This document shows positions 7,101 to 13,512 of a DNA stretch of 17,793 nt, piece by piece (the stretch's first letter is position 1; each line of letters begins with the position of its first letter). The notes beneath the pieces are model-generated. The model had not been told where the DNA came from. It saw only the letters and a list, made by a program, of their open reading frames with translations, and made no database searches. The stretch covers positions 1 through 17,793 of the forward strand of contig JASFBA010000042.1 of NCBI GenBank assembly GCA_036172265.1, written 5' to 3'. The position numbers and the translations under genes are program-made. The DNA comes from JASFBA01 sp036172265 (lineage in GTDB: Bacteria; Chloroflexota; Chloroflexia; DTKN01).

Positions 7101-7843
7101 CGCTCCTTGCCCTAGCCTGGGATAAGGCTACCCGGCAACTCCTCTCCCGCCTGCGACGGACCGAACTGGCCGAAGTGGTCCTGGACGGCATCCCCTTGGT
7201 CGCGGCCCGCACCGGCTACACCGGTGAGCGGCTGGGCTTTGAACTCTTCGTCCATCCCGAACAGGCGCCGGCCCTTTGGTGGCGTATCCTGGAGGTCGGG
7301 GAACCTCTGGGCGTGAAGCCGGCCGGGCTGGGGGCCCGCGACTCCACCCGGACGGAAGCCGGCCTGCCTCTGTACGGCCATGAATTGGCCGGCCCCTACC
7401 ACATCACCCCGGCTCAGGCCGGGTTTGGTTCTTATGTCAAGTTACACAAGCCCTTCTTCATCGGCAAACACGCCGTCATCGCCCGCCGCGATACCGAACG
7501 GGAAAGCGAGATCTGCCGCTTTCGCCTGGAGGAAAAAGGTGTGCCGGCCGTCAAGAACGGCGACCCGGTGGTGGATCGCCGTGGGCGCTGCATCGGCGTC
7601 GTTACCAGTTGCGCCCTGGATACCAACGGCTATCAGTTGGGCATGGCACTCATCGAGCGGCGCCATCACCGTGTGGGGAACCGCATCGGCATCTTCCCGC
7701 TGCCCCGTCGGGGCGGGAAGGAAGAAAAGCCCAAGGAGGCCCTCCAGCCCGGGGATCAGGTTCTCCTGAACGAGTGGGCGGTGATCCTCCCGCGCTTCCC
7801 CGTGGAACGCGAGTGGGCCGAGCAGGCCGGCGCAGGGGCGTAG
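4136..7843 (+). CDS. glyA: Serine hydroxymethyltransferase fused to two GcvT (aminomethyltransferase) modules
   Basis: This single 1235-residue frame has three parts. Residues ~1-470 are serine hydroxymethyltransferase, which interconverts serine and glycine with tetrahydrofolate. Visible motifs are YAEGYP, DIAHTAGL, the PLP-binding TTHK (K270) and FPGEQGGPH. An extra ~27 residues (68-94) lie between AEGYP and RRYYKG. Residues ~490-805 are a GcvT-like module with weakened motifs (LFDGSDTG instead of LFDVSHMG), though the DD pair is kept at 591-592. Residues ~815-1200 are a canonical GcvT: PFAGYEMPVRY, LFDVSHMG, D910-D911, then PAGLGARDSTRTEAG and a C-terminal barrel domain. GcvT releases ammonia and makes methylene-tetrahydrofolate, which SHMT can use to turn a second glycine into serine, so the fusion may channel folate. 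The start at 4136 has GGAG upstream; a GTG at 4100 has none. No gcvH or gcvP lies in the window. Confidence 0.93.
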   Translation: MSEVRRDLFLFQEDLASLDPDLDFLIRLEEERQQRKLIMIASESIAPRAVREALASVYNNIYAEGYPSLRMTRFEREEILNFKQELAYHRRYSDRRYYKGTELVDFVEALAMKRCAEAFATPEVPAEHICANVQPLSGAAANNAVYNAFCQPGDVVMGMSLTHGGHLTHGSPVNRSGRFYRVVPYEANPATGKLDYDQIRKLALEHRPKLIIAGYSAYPWSVDWAAFRRIADEVGAIFMADIAHTAGLVAAGVFPSPIGHAHVVTFTTHKTLCGPRGACILTTDPDLAERIEVGVFPGEQGGPHIHVIAAKAVCFKLAQTEAFRELQRRIVENAAALAEAFRRQGFQLAYGGTDSHMCLIDLRSVQTPTGYPLTGEIASRILDLCGITVNKNTIYGDENPAHPSGLRFGTTWVTQRGMGVPEMERIAEIVGKVLPNIHAFSYIGLTGLQGRGKISLELLEEVKREVAELERSCTAREIEVEERGYPFYALMPAHFSHRETTLRAEHDRLGATWCEHHGWLLPEHYGDPQAELRAAEEGVALFDGSDTGLLYVWGERALPLLQEAITGDLRRIPIGQSIRTFLLDQDARLIDDIAVLYLDRDKKWRDHFLITCNAARVEKVKAWLRGLSDGYILFDQDDVFAKIQGPAVVEDLKETDPPQRRCMLAVQGPQAVALLHSLIPAADRLRFRHFLPVQVDGIPVLLHRTGYTEQDERYELYVHPDQASRLWRLLLETGKPLGIRPAGLAARKALHAETGLPSWEEGEPEVSGLDLIRGRFADRICLSKTYFIGLEPILAELTPPADREEFRWQEPENAPFKRSALYQEHVRTKAAIVPFAGYEMPVRYTSIYEEHLAVRRSAGLFDVSHMGVFEVRGEHATAFLDVVLTNYVAGLRPGQSAYAYMLDPDGEVLDDLFVYCLRPDRYLLVVNAANEDKDWAWLNAVNERRVLIDRKHPVREIEHPVELFNLKDPANGEACKVDIALQGPASLKTLLALAWDKATRQLLSRLRRTELAEVVLDGIPLVAARTGYTGERLGFELFVHPEQAPALWWRILEVGEPLGVKPAGLGARDSTRTEAGLPLYGHELAGPYHITPAQAGFGSYVKLHKPFFIGKHAVIARRDTERESEICRFRLEEKGVPAVKNGDPVVDRRGRCIGVVTSCALDTNGYQLGMALIERRHHRVGNRIGIFPLPRRGGKEEKPKEALQPGDQVLLNEWAVILPRFPVEREWAEQAGAGA

Positions 7844-7862
7844 GGGCGGGTTCAGAACCCGC
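7842..7862. repeat. AGGGGCG-headed imperfect palindrome after the fusion gene
   Basis: GCGGGTT (7846-7852) and AACCCGC (7856-7862) form a perfect 7-bp inverted repeat around CAG, preceded by AGGGGC. The fusion gene's TAG stop (7841-7843) lies at the edge of this element. Similar AGGGGCGGGTT...AACCCGCCCCT palindromes are, as I recall, common in Chloroflexota genomes; the right arm here would be eroded beyond AACCCGC. It lacks a T-run, so it is a poor intrinsic terminator on either strand. Confidence 0.5.
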
Positions 7863-7876
7863 TTGATGGTGCCAGA

Positions 7877-8566
7877 ATGCAACTTTCTGTCATCGTCCCG
7901 ACCTACAACGAGGCCCAGTCGCTTCCGGAACTGGCCGGCCGGCTCTTTGCAGCCTTGCAGGAGGCAGGATTGGAAGGCGAACTGGTCGTCGTGGACGACG
8001 GTTCGCCTGACGGCACCGGTGTACTTGCCGAAGACCTGGCCCGCCGCTACCCCATACGCGTCCTCCACCGCCCGGCCAGGGCCGGGCTGGCCTCGGCCGT
8101 CCTGGAGGGGATGGCCCGAGCCCGGGGGGAGGTTCTGGTGGTCATGGACGCCGACCTGAGCCATCCTCCGGAAGCAGTTCCCCGTCTGGTCGCTCCCATC
8201 CTGGCCGGGGAAGCCGAACTGGCCGTAGCCAGCCGTTATGTCCGGGACGGCGGTGTGGCCCGCTGGCCCTGGACACGCCGCTTTGTTTCCTGGGTGGCCA
8301 ACCTGTTGGCCCGTCCCCTTGTCCCGATGCGAGATGCTACCTCCGGCTTCTTTGCCCTGAGACGAGGGGTAGTAGCAGGGGTGACTCTGAACCCGATCGG
8401 CTTCAAGATCGGCCTGGAGGTGATGGCCCGGGGACGTTACCGCCGTTCCGTCGAAATTCCCTATACCTTCGAGGATCGCCGTTACGGGAAGAGTAAATTC
8501 GGCCCCCAGGAGATATTTCATTACCTCCGGCAACTGCTCTCCCTGCTTCGGGATCGCCGGAGGTGA
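7877..8566 (+). CDS. Family 2 glycosyltransferase, DPM1-like polyprenol-phosphate glycosyltransferase
   Basis: This 229-residue GT-A enzyme has SVIVPTYNEA at the N-terminus, VVVDDGSPDGT (D40, D41) for nucleotide-sugar binding, the metal-binding DADLSHPP (D91, D93), SRYVRDGG, and the DPM1-type GFKIGLEVMARG followed by PYTFEDRRYGKSKFG. Such enzymes move mannose or a related sugar from GDP- or UDP-sugar to polyprenyl phosphate at the inner membrane face. It ends at about 229 residues without membrane segments, like the short human DPM1 form, so it would be soluble or peripheral. It starts 33 bp after the glyA-gcvT fusion, with only a weak ribosome binding site. The last bases run into the sigma-factor leader, so read-through transcription is likely. 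Confidence 0.9.
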   Translation: MQLSVIVPTYNEAQSLPELAGRLFAALQEAGLEGELVVVDDGSPDGTGVLAEDLARRYPIRVLHRPARAGLASAVLEGMARARGEVLVVMDADLSHPPEAVPRLVAPILAGEAELAVASRYVRDGGVARWPWTRRFVSWVANLLARPLVPMRDATSGFFALRRGVVAGVTLNPIGFKIGLEVMARGRYRRSVEIPYTFEDRRYGKSKFGPQEIFHYLRQLLSLLRDRRR

Positions 8567-8625
8567 CTCCTGGGAGAAACCATTGGAGTGCTGGTTCGTC
8601 TGTTACTCTGCCCCAAGAGGTTACG

Positions 8626-9189
8626 ATGAGCGAAGAAGAGCAGCGGGCCTGGGTAGAAGCGGCCCGCCGGGGCGATGAAAAGGCCTTTGCCCAGATTTTC
8701 AACCATTACCATATGCACTTCTTCCACCTGGTTTGTCATCTTATCGGCGACGCCGACGAGGCCGAGGATGTGGTCCAACAGACCTTTATCAAAGCCTTTC
8801 GTTCGCTACAGCACATGCGCGACCCCGGCAGCCTGGACTCCTGGTTGCGGCGTATCCTCTACACCACTACCATGGACCTGCTGCGCGGGCGCAAGCGCCG
8901 GCGGGAAACCTCTCTGGACGACACACTGCGCCAACGCCACGTCCGCCCCCTCTCTCCTGAGCGCGACGTTCTCCTCCAGGAACAGGTGCAACTGGTTCAG
9001 GAGGCACTCCGGCAGATGCCTCCCCGGTATCGGGCCTACATCATCCTGCGCGAATTCGAGGGGTTGACCTATGAGGAAATGGCCGAGACGCTGGGCGAAC
9101 CGATCACCACGGTGCGGGTGGCGCTCTTTCGGGCCAGAGAACGGCTACGGGAAATCCTTCGGCAACTCGGTGGGGAGGATGTCCTATGA
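8626..9189 (+). CDS. ECF-type RNA polymerase sigma factor
   Basis: This 187-residue protein is an extracytoplasmic-function sigma factor. Region 2 runs from FAQIFNHYHMHFFHLV through DADEAEDVVQQTFIKAFRSL to SWLRRILYTTTMDLLR, and recognises the -10 element. Region 4 (QMPPRYRAYIILREFEGLTYEEMAETLG, then TVRVALFRARERLREIL) is the helix-turn-helix that reads the -35. An upstream in-frame ATG at 8563 would add 21 unrelated residues; 8626 is chosen because AAGAGG precedes it by five bases and MSEEEQRAWVEAARRGDEKA is a typical ECF start. The stop overlaps the ATG of the anti-sigma gene (ATGA), as is usual for sigma/anti-sigma pairs. No ECF-type autoregulatory promoter could be identified upstream. Confidence 0.94.
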   Translation: MSEEEQRAWVEAARRGDEKAFAQIFNHYHMHFFHLVCHLIGDADEAEDVVQQTFIKAFRSLQHMRDPGSLDSWLRRILYTTTMDLLRGRKRRRETSLDDTLRQRHVRPLSPERDVLLQEQVQLVQEALRQMPPRYRAYIILREFEGLTYEEMAETLGEPITTVRVALFRARERLREILRQLGGEDVL

Positions 9190-10055
9190 AGCATGAGGAT
9201 TGGCGCCTTCTGGTTTCTGCCTATTGCGATGGCGAAGTGACCCCGGAGGAACGAATGCGGGTAGAGGCACATCTGGCAGAGTGTGCCGAGTGTGTCCAAG
9301 CCCTGGAGTCTTATCGCCGTCTGGGCCGGGCCATACGCGCCCTGCCACAGGGCACGCCCTCGCGGACGCTGTGGGTTCGGGTGCAGGAAGGCTTGGCCCG
9401 TCCTGCCCGGCCGCTCTGGTGGCGGCTCCTTCCGGCCGCCTCGGTTGCGGCCGTGCTTCTTATGGCCGTCGTGGTGGGGCTGCTCCTCCGGCCGGCCCCG
9501 TCCGGGCCAGCCGCGCCCCGAGCGTTGGAGGCGGAACAGGGAATTCAGGCCGAGGCTACATCGCCGGCCCTCCAGGCCCCTCCCATAGCGCCGGCCTCTC
9601 CCTCGGCGGCTACCAAAGATTATCTAGCCCTCGTTCCCAGCCCTCCGCCCTGCCCCGGCATTCCCCTAGCCCTGGAAGTCGTGGCCATCTCGGCACGCAG
9701 CGAAGCCGAACTTCCCGCTCCCCGACTCAGCGGCCTGGTCTATGATGAGGCCGGCCGCCCCCTGTCCGGGCTTATATTGGTCATCAGCGGCACGACCGGC
9801 TGGCACGGCAGCACCACTACCGCCTCCGACGGCACCTTTTCCCTCTCCCTGCCCGCGGCCGGCACCTATCGGCTAGTATTGGCCCTGGCCCCGGAAGCCA
9901 AAGCCGCTGCGGGGTTTCGTGAGGAAAGGGAACGGCTGTATCGGCTAATCCTGCCGGACGGTTCCGCTTGCCAGACCTGGCAGATGGAAGGCCTCCCCAC
10001 CCTCGCTATCGGTCCCCAGCAGGAAGTCTCCCTCACCCTACGGGTGCGCCCGTAA
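9186..10055 (+). CDS. Membrane anti-sigma factor (zinc-finger ZAS type) with carboxypeptidase-regulatory-like outer domain
   Basis: The N-terminus is a zinc-binding anti-sigma domain. YCDGEVTPEER is followed by the H-x3-C-x2-C motif HLAECAEC (H29, C33, C36), which grips the ECF sigma factor encoded just upstream. One membrane segment spans about residues 81-101. A Pro/Ala-rich linker (~103-180) leads to a beta-sandwich of the carboxypeptidase regulatory type at about 181-235 (SGLVYDEAGRPLSGLILVIS, then SDGTFSLSLPAAGTYRL) and a tail of further beta-strands to residue 289. The outer domain could bind a ligand or partner and pass the signal inwards to release the sigma factor; this is inferred. 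The ATG overlaps the sigma stop, so the two are co-translated. Confidence 0.9.
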   Translation: MKHEDWRLLVSAYCDGEVTPEERMRVEAHLAECAECVQALESYRRLGRAIRALPQGTPSRTLWVRVQEGLARPARPLWWRLLPAASVAAVLLMAVVVGLLLRPAPSGPAAPRALEAEQGIQAEATSPALQAPPIAPASPSAATKDYLALVPSPPPCPGIPLALEVVAISARSEAELPAPRLSGLVYDEAGRPLSGLILVISGTTGWHGSTTTASDGTFSLSLPAAGTYRLVLALAPEAKAAAGFREERERLYRLILPDGSACQTWQMEGLPTLAIGPQQEVSLTLRVRP

Positions 10056-10061
10056 CCGGCA

Positions 10062-10127
10062 GGGGCGAGCCGAGGGCTTACGCATCTCCATCTAAACGAG
10101 AAAGAGAGCACAGCGACGGTTCGCCCC
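10062..10127. repeat. AGGGGCG-headed element with 10-bp terminal inverted repeats
   Basis: GGGGCGAGCC (10062-10071) and GGTTCGCCCC (10118-10127) are inverted repeats matching at nine of ten positions; the tenth can form a G-U pair in RNA. They flank 46 bases. The outer end (AGGGGCG) matches the head of the palindrome at 7842, and both elements sit just after a stop codon. This looks like a small non-coding dispersed repeat rather than a gene; nothing in it encodes a protein. Confidence 0.45.
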
Positions 10128-10180
10128 CGAGAACGGTTATATTTCCCCTCGCTTATCCTGGCCGCGGTTCTTCCCGGCCG

Positions 10181-10229
10181 GGCCTCCCGCCGGAGGCCGT
10201 CCCCGGCCAGTCCCCTTCCCGCCGGCGGG
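10181..10229. other. GC-rich hairpins in the gap between the anti-sigma and MFS genes
   Basis: GGCCTCC (10181-10187) pairs perfectly with GGAGGCC (10192-10198) around a four-base loop. A second perfect 12-bp palindrome, CCCGCCGGCGGG, lies at 10218-10229. Neither is followed directly by a T-run; the first T-rich stretch is at 10252-10264. They could end transcription from the sigma/anti-sigma operon by pausing or rho, but this is not certain. The 265-bp gap also holds the repeat at 10062-10127 and the MFS promoter, and I see no gene in it. Confidence 0.4.
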
Positions 10230-10274
10230 GAATTGAGTTGAGCCAACCCGGTTTTTCCCCTTTTCCCGTCCCGG

Positions 10275-10283
10275 TGGTATAAT
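10275..10283 (+). promoter_or_regulatory. Extended -10 promoter of the MFS/SDR/reductase genes
   Basis: TGG directly before TATAAT (10278-10283) forms a consensus extended -10 element. The region 17 bases upstream (about 10255-10260) is T/C-rich and has no good -35, which the extended -10 can offset. Transcription would start near 10290, giving a leader of about 30 nt before the ATG at 10321. Confidence 0.6.
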
Positions 10284-10320
10284 AGCAGTAGGCAAAGGCC
10301 GGTTCTTACTGAAGCCCTAT

Positions 10321-11697
10321 ATGGCCGTGAATGTGGCCCACCTCCTGGCGGCGATAAAGCAACGTGGGGCGGTCACCTTCTCCGCCCTCCGGTATCGGAA
10401 CTATCGGCTCTGGTTCTTCGGCCAGACCGTCTCCCTGATGGGCACCTGGATGCAATCGGTGGCCCAGCAGGTGGTCGTCTACCTCCTGACGGATCATTCC
10501 AAGATCGCCCTGGGGACCGTCTCCTTCGCCGGCTCGATCCCGACCCTTTTCCTTATGCTCCCGGCCGGGGCCCTGGCCGACCGCTTCAACAAGCGGCGTA
10601 TCCTGCTGGCCGCCCAGATCGCGATGATGCTCCTGGCCCTCATCCTGGCCGCGCTCACCGCCACGGGAGCGGTCCAGTTCTGGCATATAGTCCTGCTGGC
10701 AACGGGATTGGGCATCGCCAATTCCTTCGATGCCCCGACCCGACAGGCCCTGGCCGTGGAACTGGTCGGGGACAGGCGGGACCTCTTGAACGCCATCGCC
10801 CTGAATTCGATGATGCTCAACCTGGCCCGCATCGTCGGGCCGGCCGCGGCCGGGCTCATCCTGGCCTTTTTGCATCCGGCCTGGTGCTTCGCCATAAACG
10901 GGATCTCCTTCCTGGCCGTCGTCTTTGCCCTGCTGCGGATGCGAATGCCGGAAGGCCGGCCGGCCCTGCAGGCCGAACCGCTCACAGTGCAGTTGCGGGA
11001 GGGCCTGAGGTACATCGGAGGCCACACCATCGTCCGCACCGTCATTGCCCTGGTGGCCGTCTCTTCCATCTTTGGCTTCTCTTACTCCATCCTCCTGCCG
11101 GCCTTTGCCATAGATGTGCTGGGCATCGGCGAATCGGGGGTGGGCCTTTTGCAGACGGCGGTGGGCATCGGGGCGGTGAGCGGCGCGCTGACTGTGGCCT
11201 CCTTGGGCCGCAGCCGGCGCAAGGCCCTCCTTCTCACAGCCGGCAGCCTCCTCTTTCCCACGGCCGTGCTGGGACTGGCTTTCTCGTCCTACCTTCCCCT
11301 CACCCTCCTCGCCCTGGCGATGGCCGGCTTCGGCTTCGTTACCCAGAATTCGAGCAGCAACACCCTTATCCAGACCATCGTTCCCGACCAGTTGCGCGGC
11401 CGGGTGATGGGAGTCTATATGATGATGTTCTTCGGGACGACGCCGTTTATGTCGCTTCTTGCCGGCGGGTTGGCCCAGTGGCTCGGCCCGTCCTGGGCCG
11501 CGGCCTTCGGGGCCCTGGTGAGCCTGGCCTTTGCCCTGGGCGTTGTGGTAGCCGTCCCGGCCCTCCGGCAGGAGGAAACGTACCGGCCGCTTCCCGCTCC
11601 TCTTACTCCAGCCACCGAAACCGATACGGCCGGGAGAGTTCCCGCCGAGGCTTCGTTGAAGGCACCCTCGGCCTGTTCCCGTTCCCCATCCCCCTGA
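10321..11697 (+). CDS. Major facilitator superfamily transporter, EntS/MFS_3-like exporter
   Basis: This 458-residue protein has about 10-12 hydrophobic segments and the N-terminus of the EntS/MFS_3 group: FSALRYRNYRLWFFGQTVSL then GTWMQSVAQQ. The first cytoplasmic loop carries the MFS motif in the form GALADRFNKRRIL. The helix containing NSFDAPTRQALAVELV and the equivalent second-half loop (QTIVPDQLRGRVMGVYMMMF) are also typical. Such proteins usually export siderophores, drugs or metabolites by proton antiport. No ribosome binding site is visible before the ATG at 10321, so translation may start from a nearly leaderless message or at a nearby GTG. The C-terminal 40 residues are a Pro/Thr-rich cytoplasmic tail. 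The SDR gene follows by 34 bp. The substrate is unknown. Confidence 0.92.
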   Translation: MAVNVAHLLAAIKQRGAVTFSALRYRNYRLWFFGQTVSLMGTWMQSVAQQVVVYLLTDHSKIALGTVSFAGSIPTLFLMLPAGALADRFNKRRILLAAQIAMMLLALILAALTATGAVQFWHIVLLATGLGIANSFDAPTRQALAVELVGDRRDLLNAIALNSMMLNLARIVGPAAAGLILAFLHPAWCFAINGISFLAVVFALLRMRMPEGRPALQAEPLTVQLREGLRYIGGHTIVRTVIALVAVSSIFGFSYSILLPAFAIDVLGIGESGVGLLQTAVGIGAVSGALTVASLGRSRRKALLLTAGSLLFPTAVLGLAFSSYLPLTLLALAMAGFGFVTQNSSSNTLIQTIVPDQLRGRVMGVYMMMFFGTTPFMSLLAGGLAQWLGPSWAAAFGALVSLAFALGVVVAVPALRQEETYRPLPAPLTPATETDTAGRVPAEASLKAPSACSRSPSP

Positions 11698-11731
11698 GCG
11701 ACCTGCTAATGATCATCGGAGGACAAGAGCG

Positions 11732-12742
11732 ATGACCGTTGTCGTTACCGGAGCCTCCGGGCACGTGGGAGGAAACCTCCTGCGGGCCCTGCTGTCCTCC
11801 GGCCGGCCGGTCCGGGCTCTGGTGCACCGCGACCGCCGGGCCGTCGAAGGGCTGGACCTCGAGGTGATCCAGGGCGACATCTGCGACCTGGAGACGCTGC
11901 GCCGAGCCTTTGCCGGAGCCGAAGTGGTCTACCATACCGCTGCCTACATCTCCATCCTGGGGGACGAATGGCCGCTCCTGGAGCAGGTCAATGTCTTGGG
12001 CACCCGTAACGTCGTCCGTGCCTGCCTGGAGTGCGGCGTACGCCGACTGGTCCACTTCAGTTCGATCCATGCCCTGGAACAGGAGCCGCTGGATACCCCG
12101 GTGGACGAATCCCGTCCCCTGGTGGATTCGGATTCCCATCGGGCTTCCCCTTACAGCCGCTCCAAGGCGGCAGGGGAGCGGGAGGTACGGGCGGCGATAC
12201 TCTGCGGTCTGGATGCGGTAATCCTCTACCCCACCGCCATCGTCGGCCCTTACGACTTCCGGCCTTCGCACTTTGGGCACGTTCTCCTTTACCTGGCCCG
12301 GGGAAAACTGCCGGCCCTGGTTGCCGGCGGCTTCGATTGGGTGGACGTGCGCGACGTGGTAGCCGCGGCACTCCGGGCGGCAGAGGCTGCCCCGCCGGGG
12401 GCCCGCTATATCCTCTCCGGCCACTGGGCGACTCTGGCGGAGATCGCCGCCCTGGTCGAGGGCTTCACCGGCGTCCCGGCACCCCGACGGGTCGTCTCGC
12501 CGGACCTGGCCCGTCGGGTCGCTCCGCTGGCCACCCTGGCGGCACGCCTCCTACGGATGCGGCCGCTCTTCACTTCCGTGGCCATCGAAGCCCTGGAGGG
12601 CAACCGTCGGATAAGCCACGAGCGGGCCGGCCGCGACCTTTCTTACCGGCCGCGGCCGTTCCACGAGACGATTCGGGATACCTTACGCTGGTTTGTCGAA
12701 TCCGGCCGCCTGCCCCTTTGCTCCAGGAGGGAAAATGATTGA
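11732..12742 (+). CDS. NAD(P)-dependent SDR of the epimerase / 3-beta-hydroxysteroid dehydrogenase type
   Basis: This 336-residue extended SDR opens with the Rossmann motif VTGASGHVGGNL, followed by VIQGDICDLETLRRAF, VVYHTAAYIS, NVLGTRNVVRAC, the catalytic-Ser region VHFSSIHAL and the catalytic YSRSK (Y-x3-K). Later it has YPTAIVGPYDFRPS and VDVRDVVAAALRA. Among extended SDRs this pattern best fits the dihydroflavonol-reductase / 3-beta-HSD-like branch, which oxidises or reduces alcohols on flavonoid, steroid or isoprenoid substrates. The ribosome binding site GGAGG lies nine bases before the ATG. Its last 8 bp overlap the next gene, a steroid-5-alpha-reductase-family protein. That coupling suggests the two act on one substrate, but which one cannot be read here. 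Confidence 0.92.
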   Translation: MTVVVTGASGHVGGNLLRALLSSGRPVRALVHRDRRAVEGLDLEVIQGDICDLETLRRAFAGAEVVYHTAAYISILGDEWPLLEQVNVLGTRNVVRACLECGVRRLVHFSSIHALEQEPLDTPVDESRPLVDSDSHRASPYSRSKAAGEREVRAAILCGLDAVILYPTAIVGPYDFRPSHFGHVLLYLARGKLPALVAGGFDWVDVRDVVAAALRAAEAAPPGARYILSGHWATLAEIAALVEGFTGVPAPRRVVSPDLARRVAPLATLAARLLRMRPLFTSVAIEALEGNRRISHERAGRDLSYRPRPFHETIRDTLRWFVESGRLPLCSRREND

Positions 12743-13496
12743 AGCCACCTTCTATGAATTTCTCCTGGCCGTGTGGCTGGTCTTCGCCGCCATGGTCTCG
12801 TTTCTGCTCTTCTTTTTCACCGCCCCCTACGGCCGACATGTCCGCCGGGGATGGGGGCCGGCCCTGCCCGACCCGATCGGCTGGATAGCGATGGAAGCGC
12901 CGGCCGCCATTGCCTTCGCCTTCCTCTTCGTCCTGGGCCGGCACCGAGAAGCCCCGACTTCCTGGGCCTTTTGGGGGATGTGGGAAGCCCATTACATCCA
13001 CCGCGCCTTGATCTATCCTTGGACCCGACGCAGCCGCTCCCGACCGATGCCGCTCGCCATCGTGGGCATGGGCTTTTTCTTCAACGTCGTCAACGCCTAC
13101 CTGAACGGCCGTTACCTCTTTCACCTCTCCGGCGGCTATCCTTCCACCTGGCTTCGGGACCCGCGTTTTCTGGCCGGGTTCGCGCTCTTCCTGGCCGGAT
13201 TCGCCATCAACCGCCAGGCCGACCGCATCCTCCGCAACCTGCGCCGGCCAGGCGAAAACGGCTACCGTATCCCTCAGGGAGGGTTCTACCGCTGGGTCTC
13301 CTGCCCCAACTACCTTGGGGAAATCACAGAATGGACAGGATGGGCTCTGGCCACCTGGTCGCTGCCGGGCCTGGCCTTTGCCGTGTGGACCACGGCCAAC
13401 CTGGCGCCTCGCGCCTGGACCCACCACCGCTGGTATCGGGAGCATTTCCCCGATTATCCGCCGGAGCGCAAGGCCCTGCTGCCGGGGCTGTGGTAG
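12735..13496 (+). CDS. Steroid 5-alpha-reductase family membrane reductase
   Basis: This 253-residue integral membrane protein has about six hydrophobic segments and the family signatures WEAHYIHRALIYP, AYLNGRYL and, near the C-terminus, GGFYRWVSCPNYLGEITEWTG and WYREHFPDYP. The family uses NADPH to saturate a carbon-carbon double bond conjugated to a carbonyl in steroids, polyprenals or fatty enoyl chains. The ATG at 12735 is chosen over an in-frame ATG at 12693 because GGAGG lies four bases before it and the upstream residues lie within the SDR frame. It overlaps the SDR stop by 8 bp. The gene converges on the radical SAM gene, with only 10 bp between their stop codons. Confidence 0.93.
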   Translation: MIEATFYEFLLAVWLVFAAMVSFLLFFFTAPYGRHVRRGWGPALPDPIGWIAMEAPAAIAFAFLFVLGRHREAPTSWAFWGMWEAHYIHRALIYPWTRRSRSRPMPLAIVGMGFFFNVVNAYLNGRYLFHLSGGYPSTWLRDPRFLAGFALFLAGFAINRQADRILRNLRRPGENGYRIPQGGFYRWVSCPNYLGEITEWTGWALATWSLPGLAFAVWTTANLAPRAWTHHRWYREHFPDYPPERKALLPGLW

Positions 13497-13512
13497 ATCG
13501 GCCGGCCTACCA
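13491..13512. other. Inverted repeat spanning two convergent stop codons
   Basis: TGGTAG (13491-13496) and CTACCA (13507-13512) are a perfect 6-bp inverted repeat around a 10-base loop. Each arm contains the last Trp codon and TAG stop of one of the two converging genes. There is no T-run. It could fold as a short bidirectional hairpin, or simply reflect that both proteins end in Trp-stop. Confidence 0.3.

Noticed and set aside
8563..8625. N-terminal extension of the ECF sigma factor
   Set aside because: The extra 21 residues lack sigma-factor character and overlap the preceding gene; the ATG at 8626 has the ribosome binding site.
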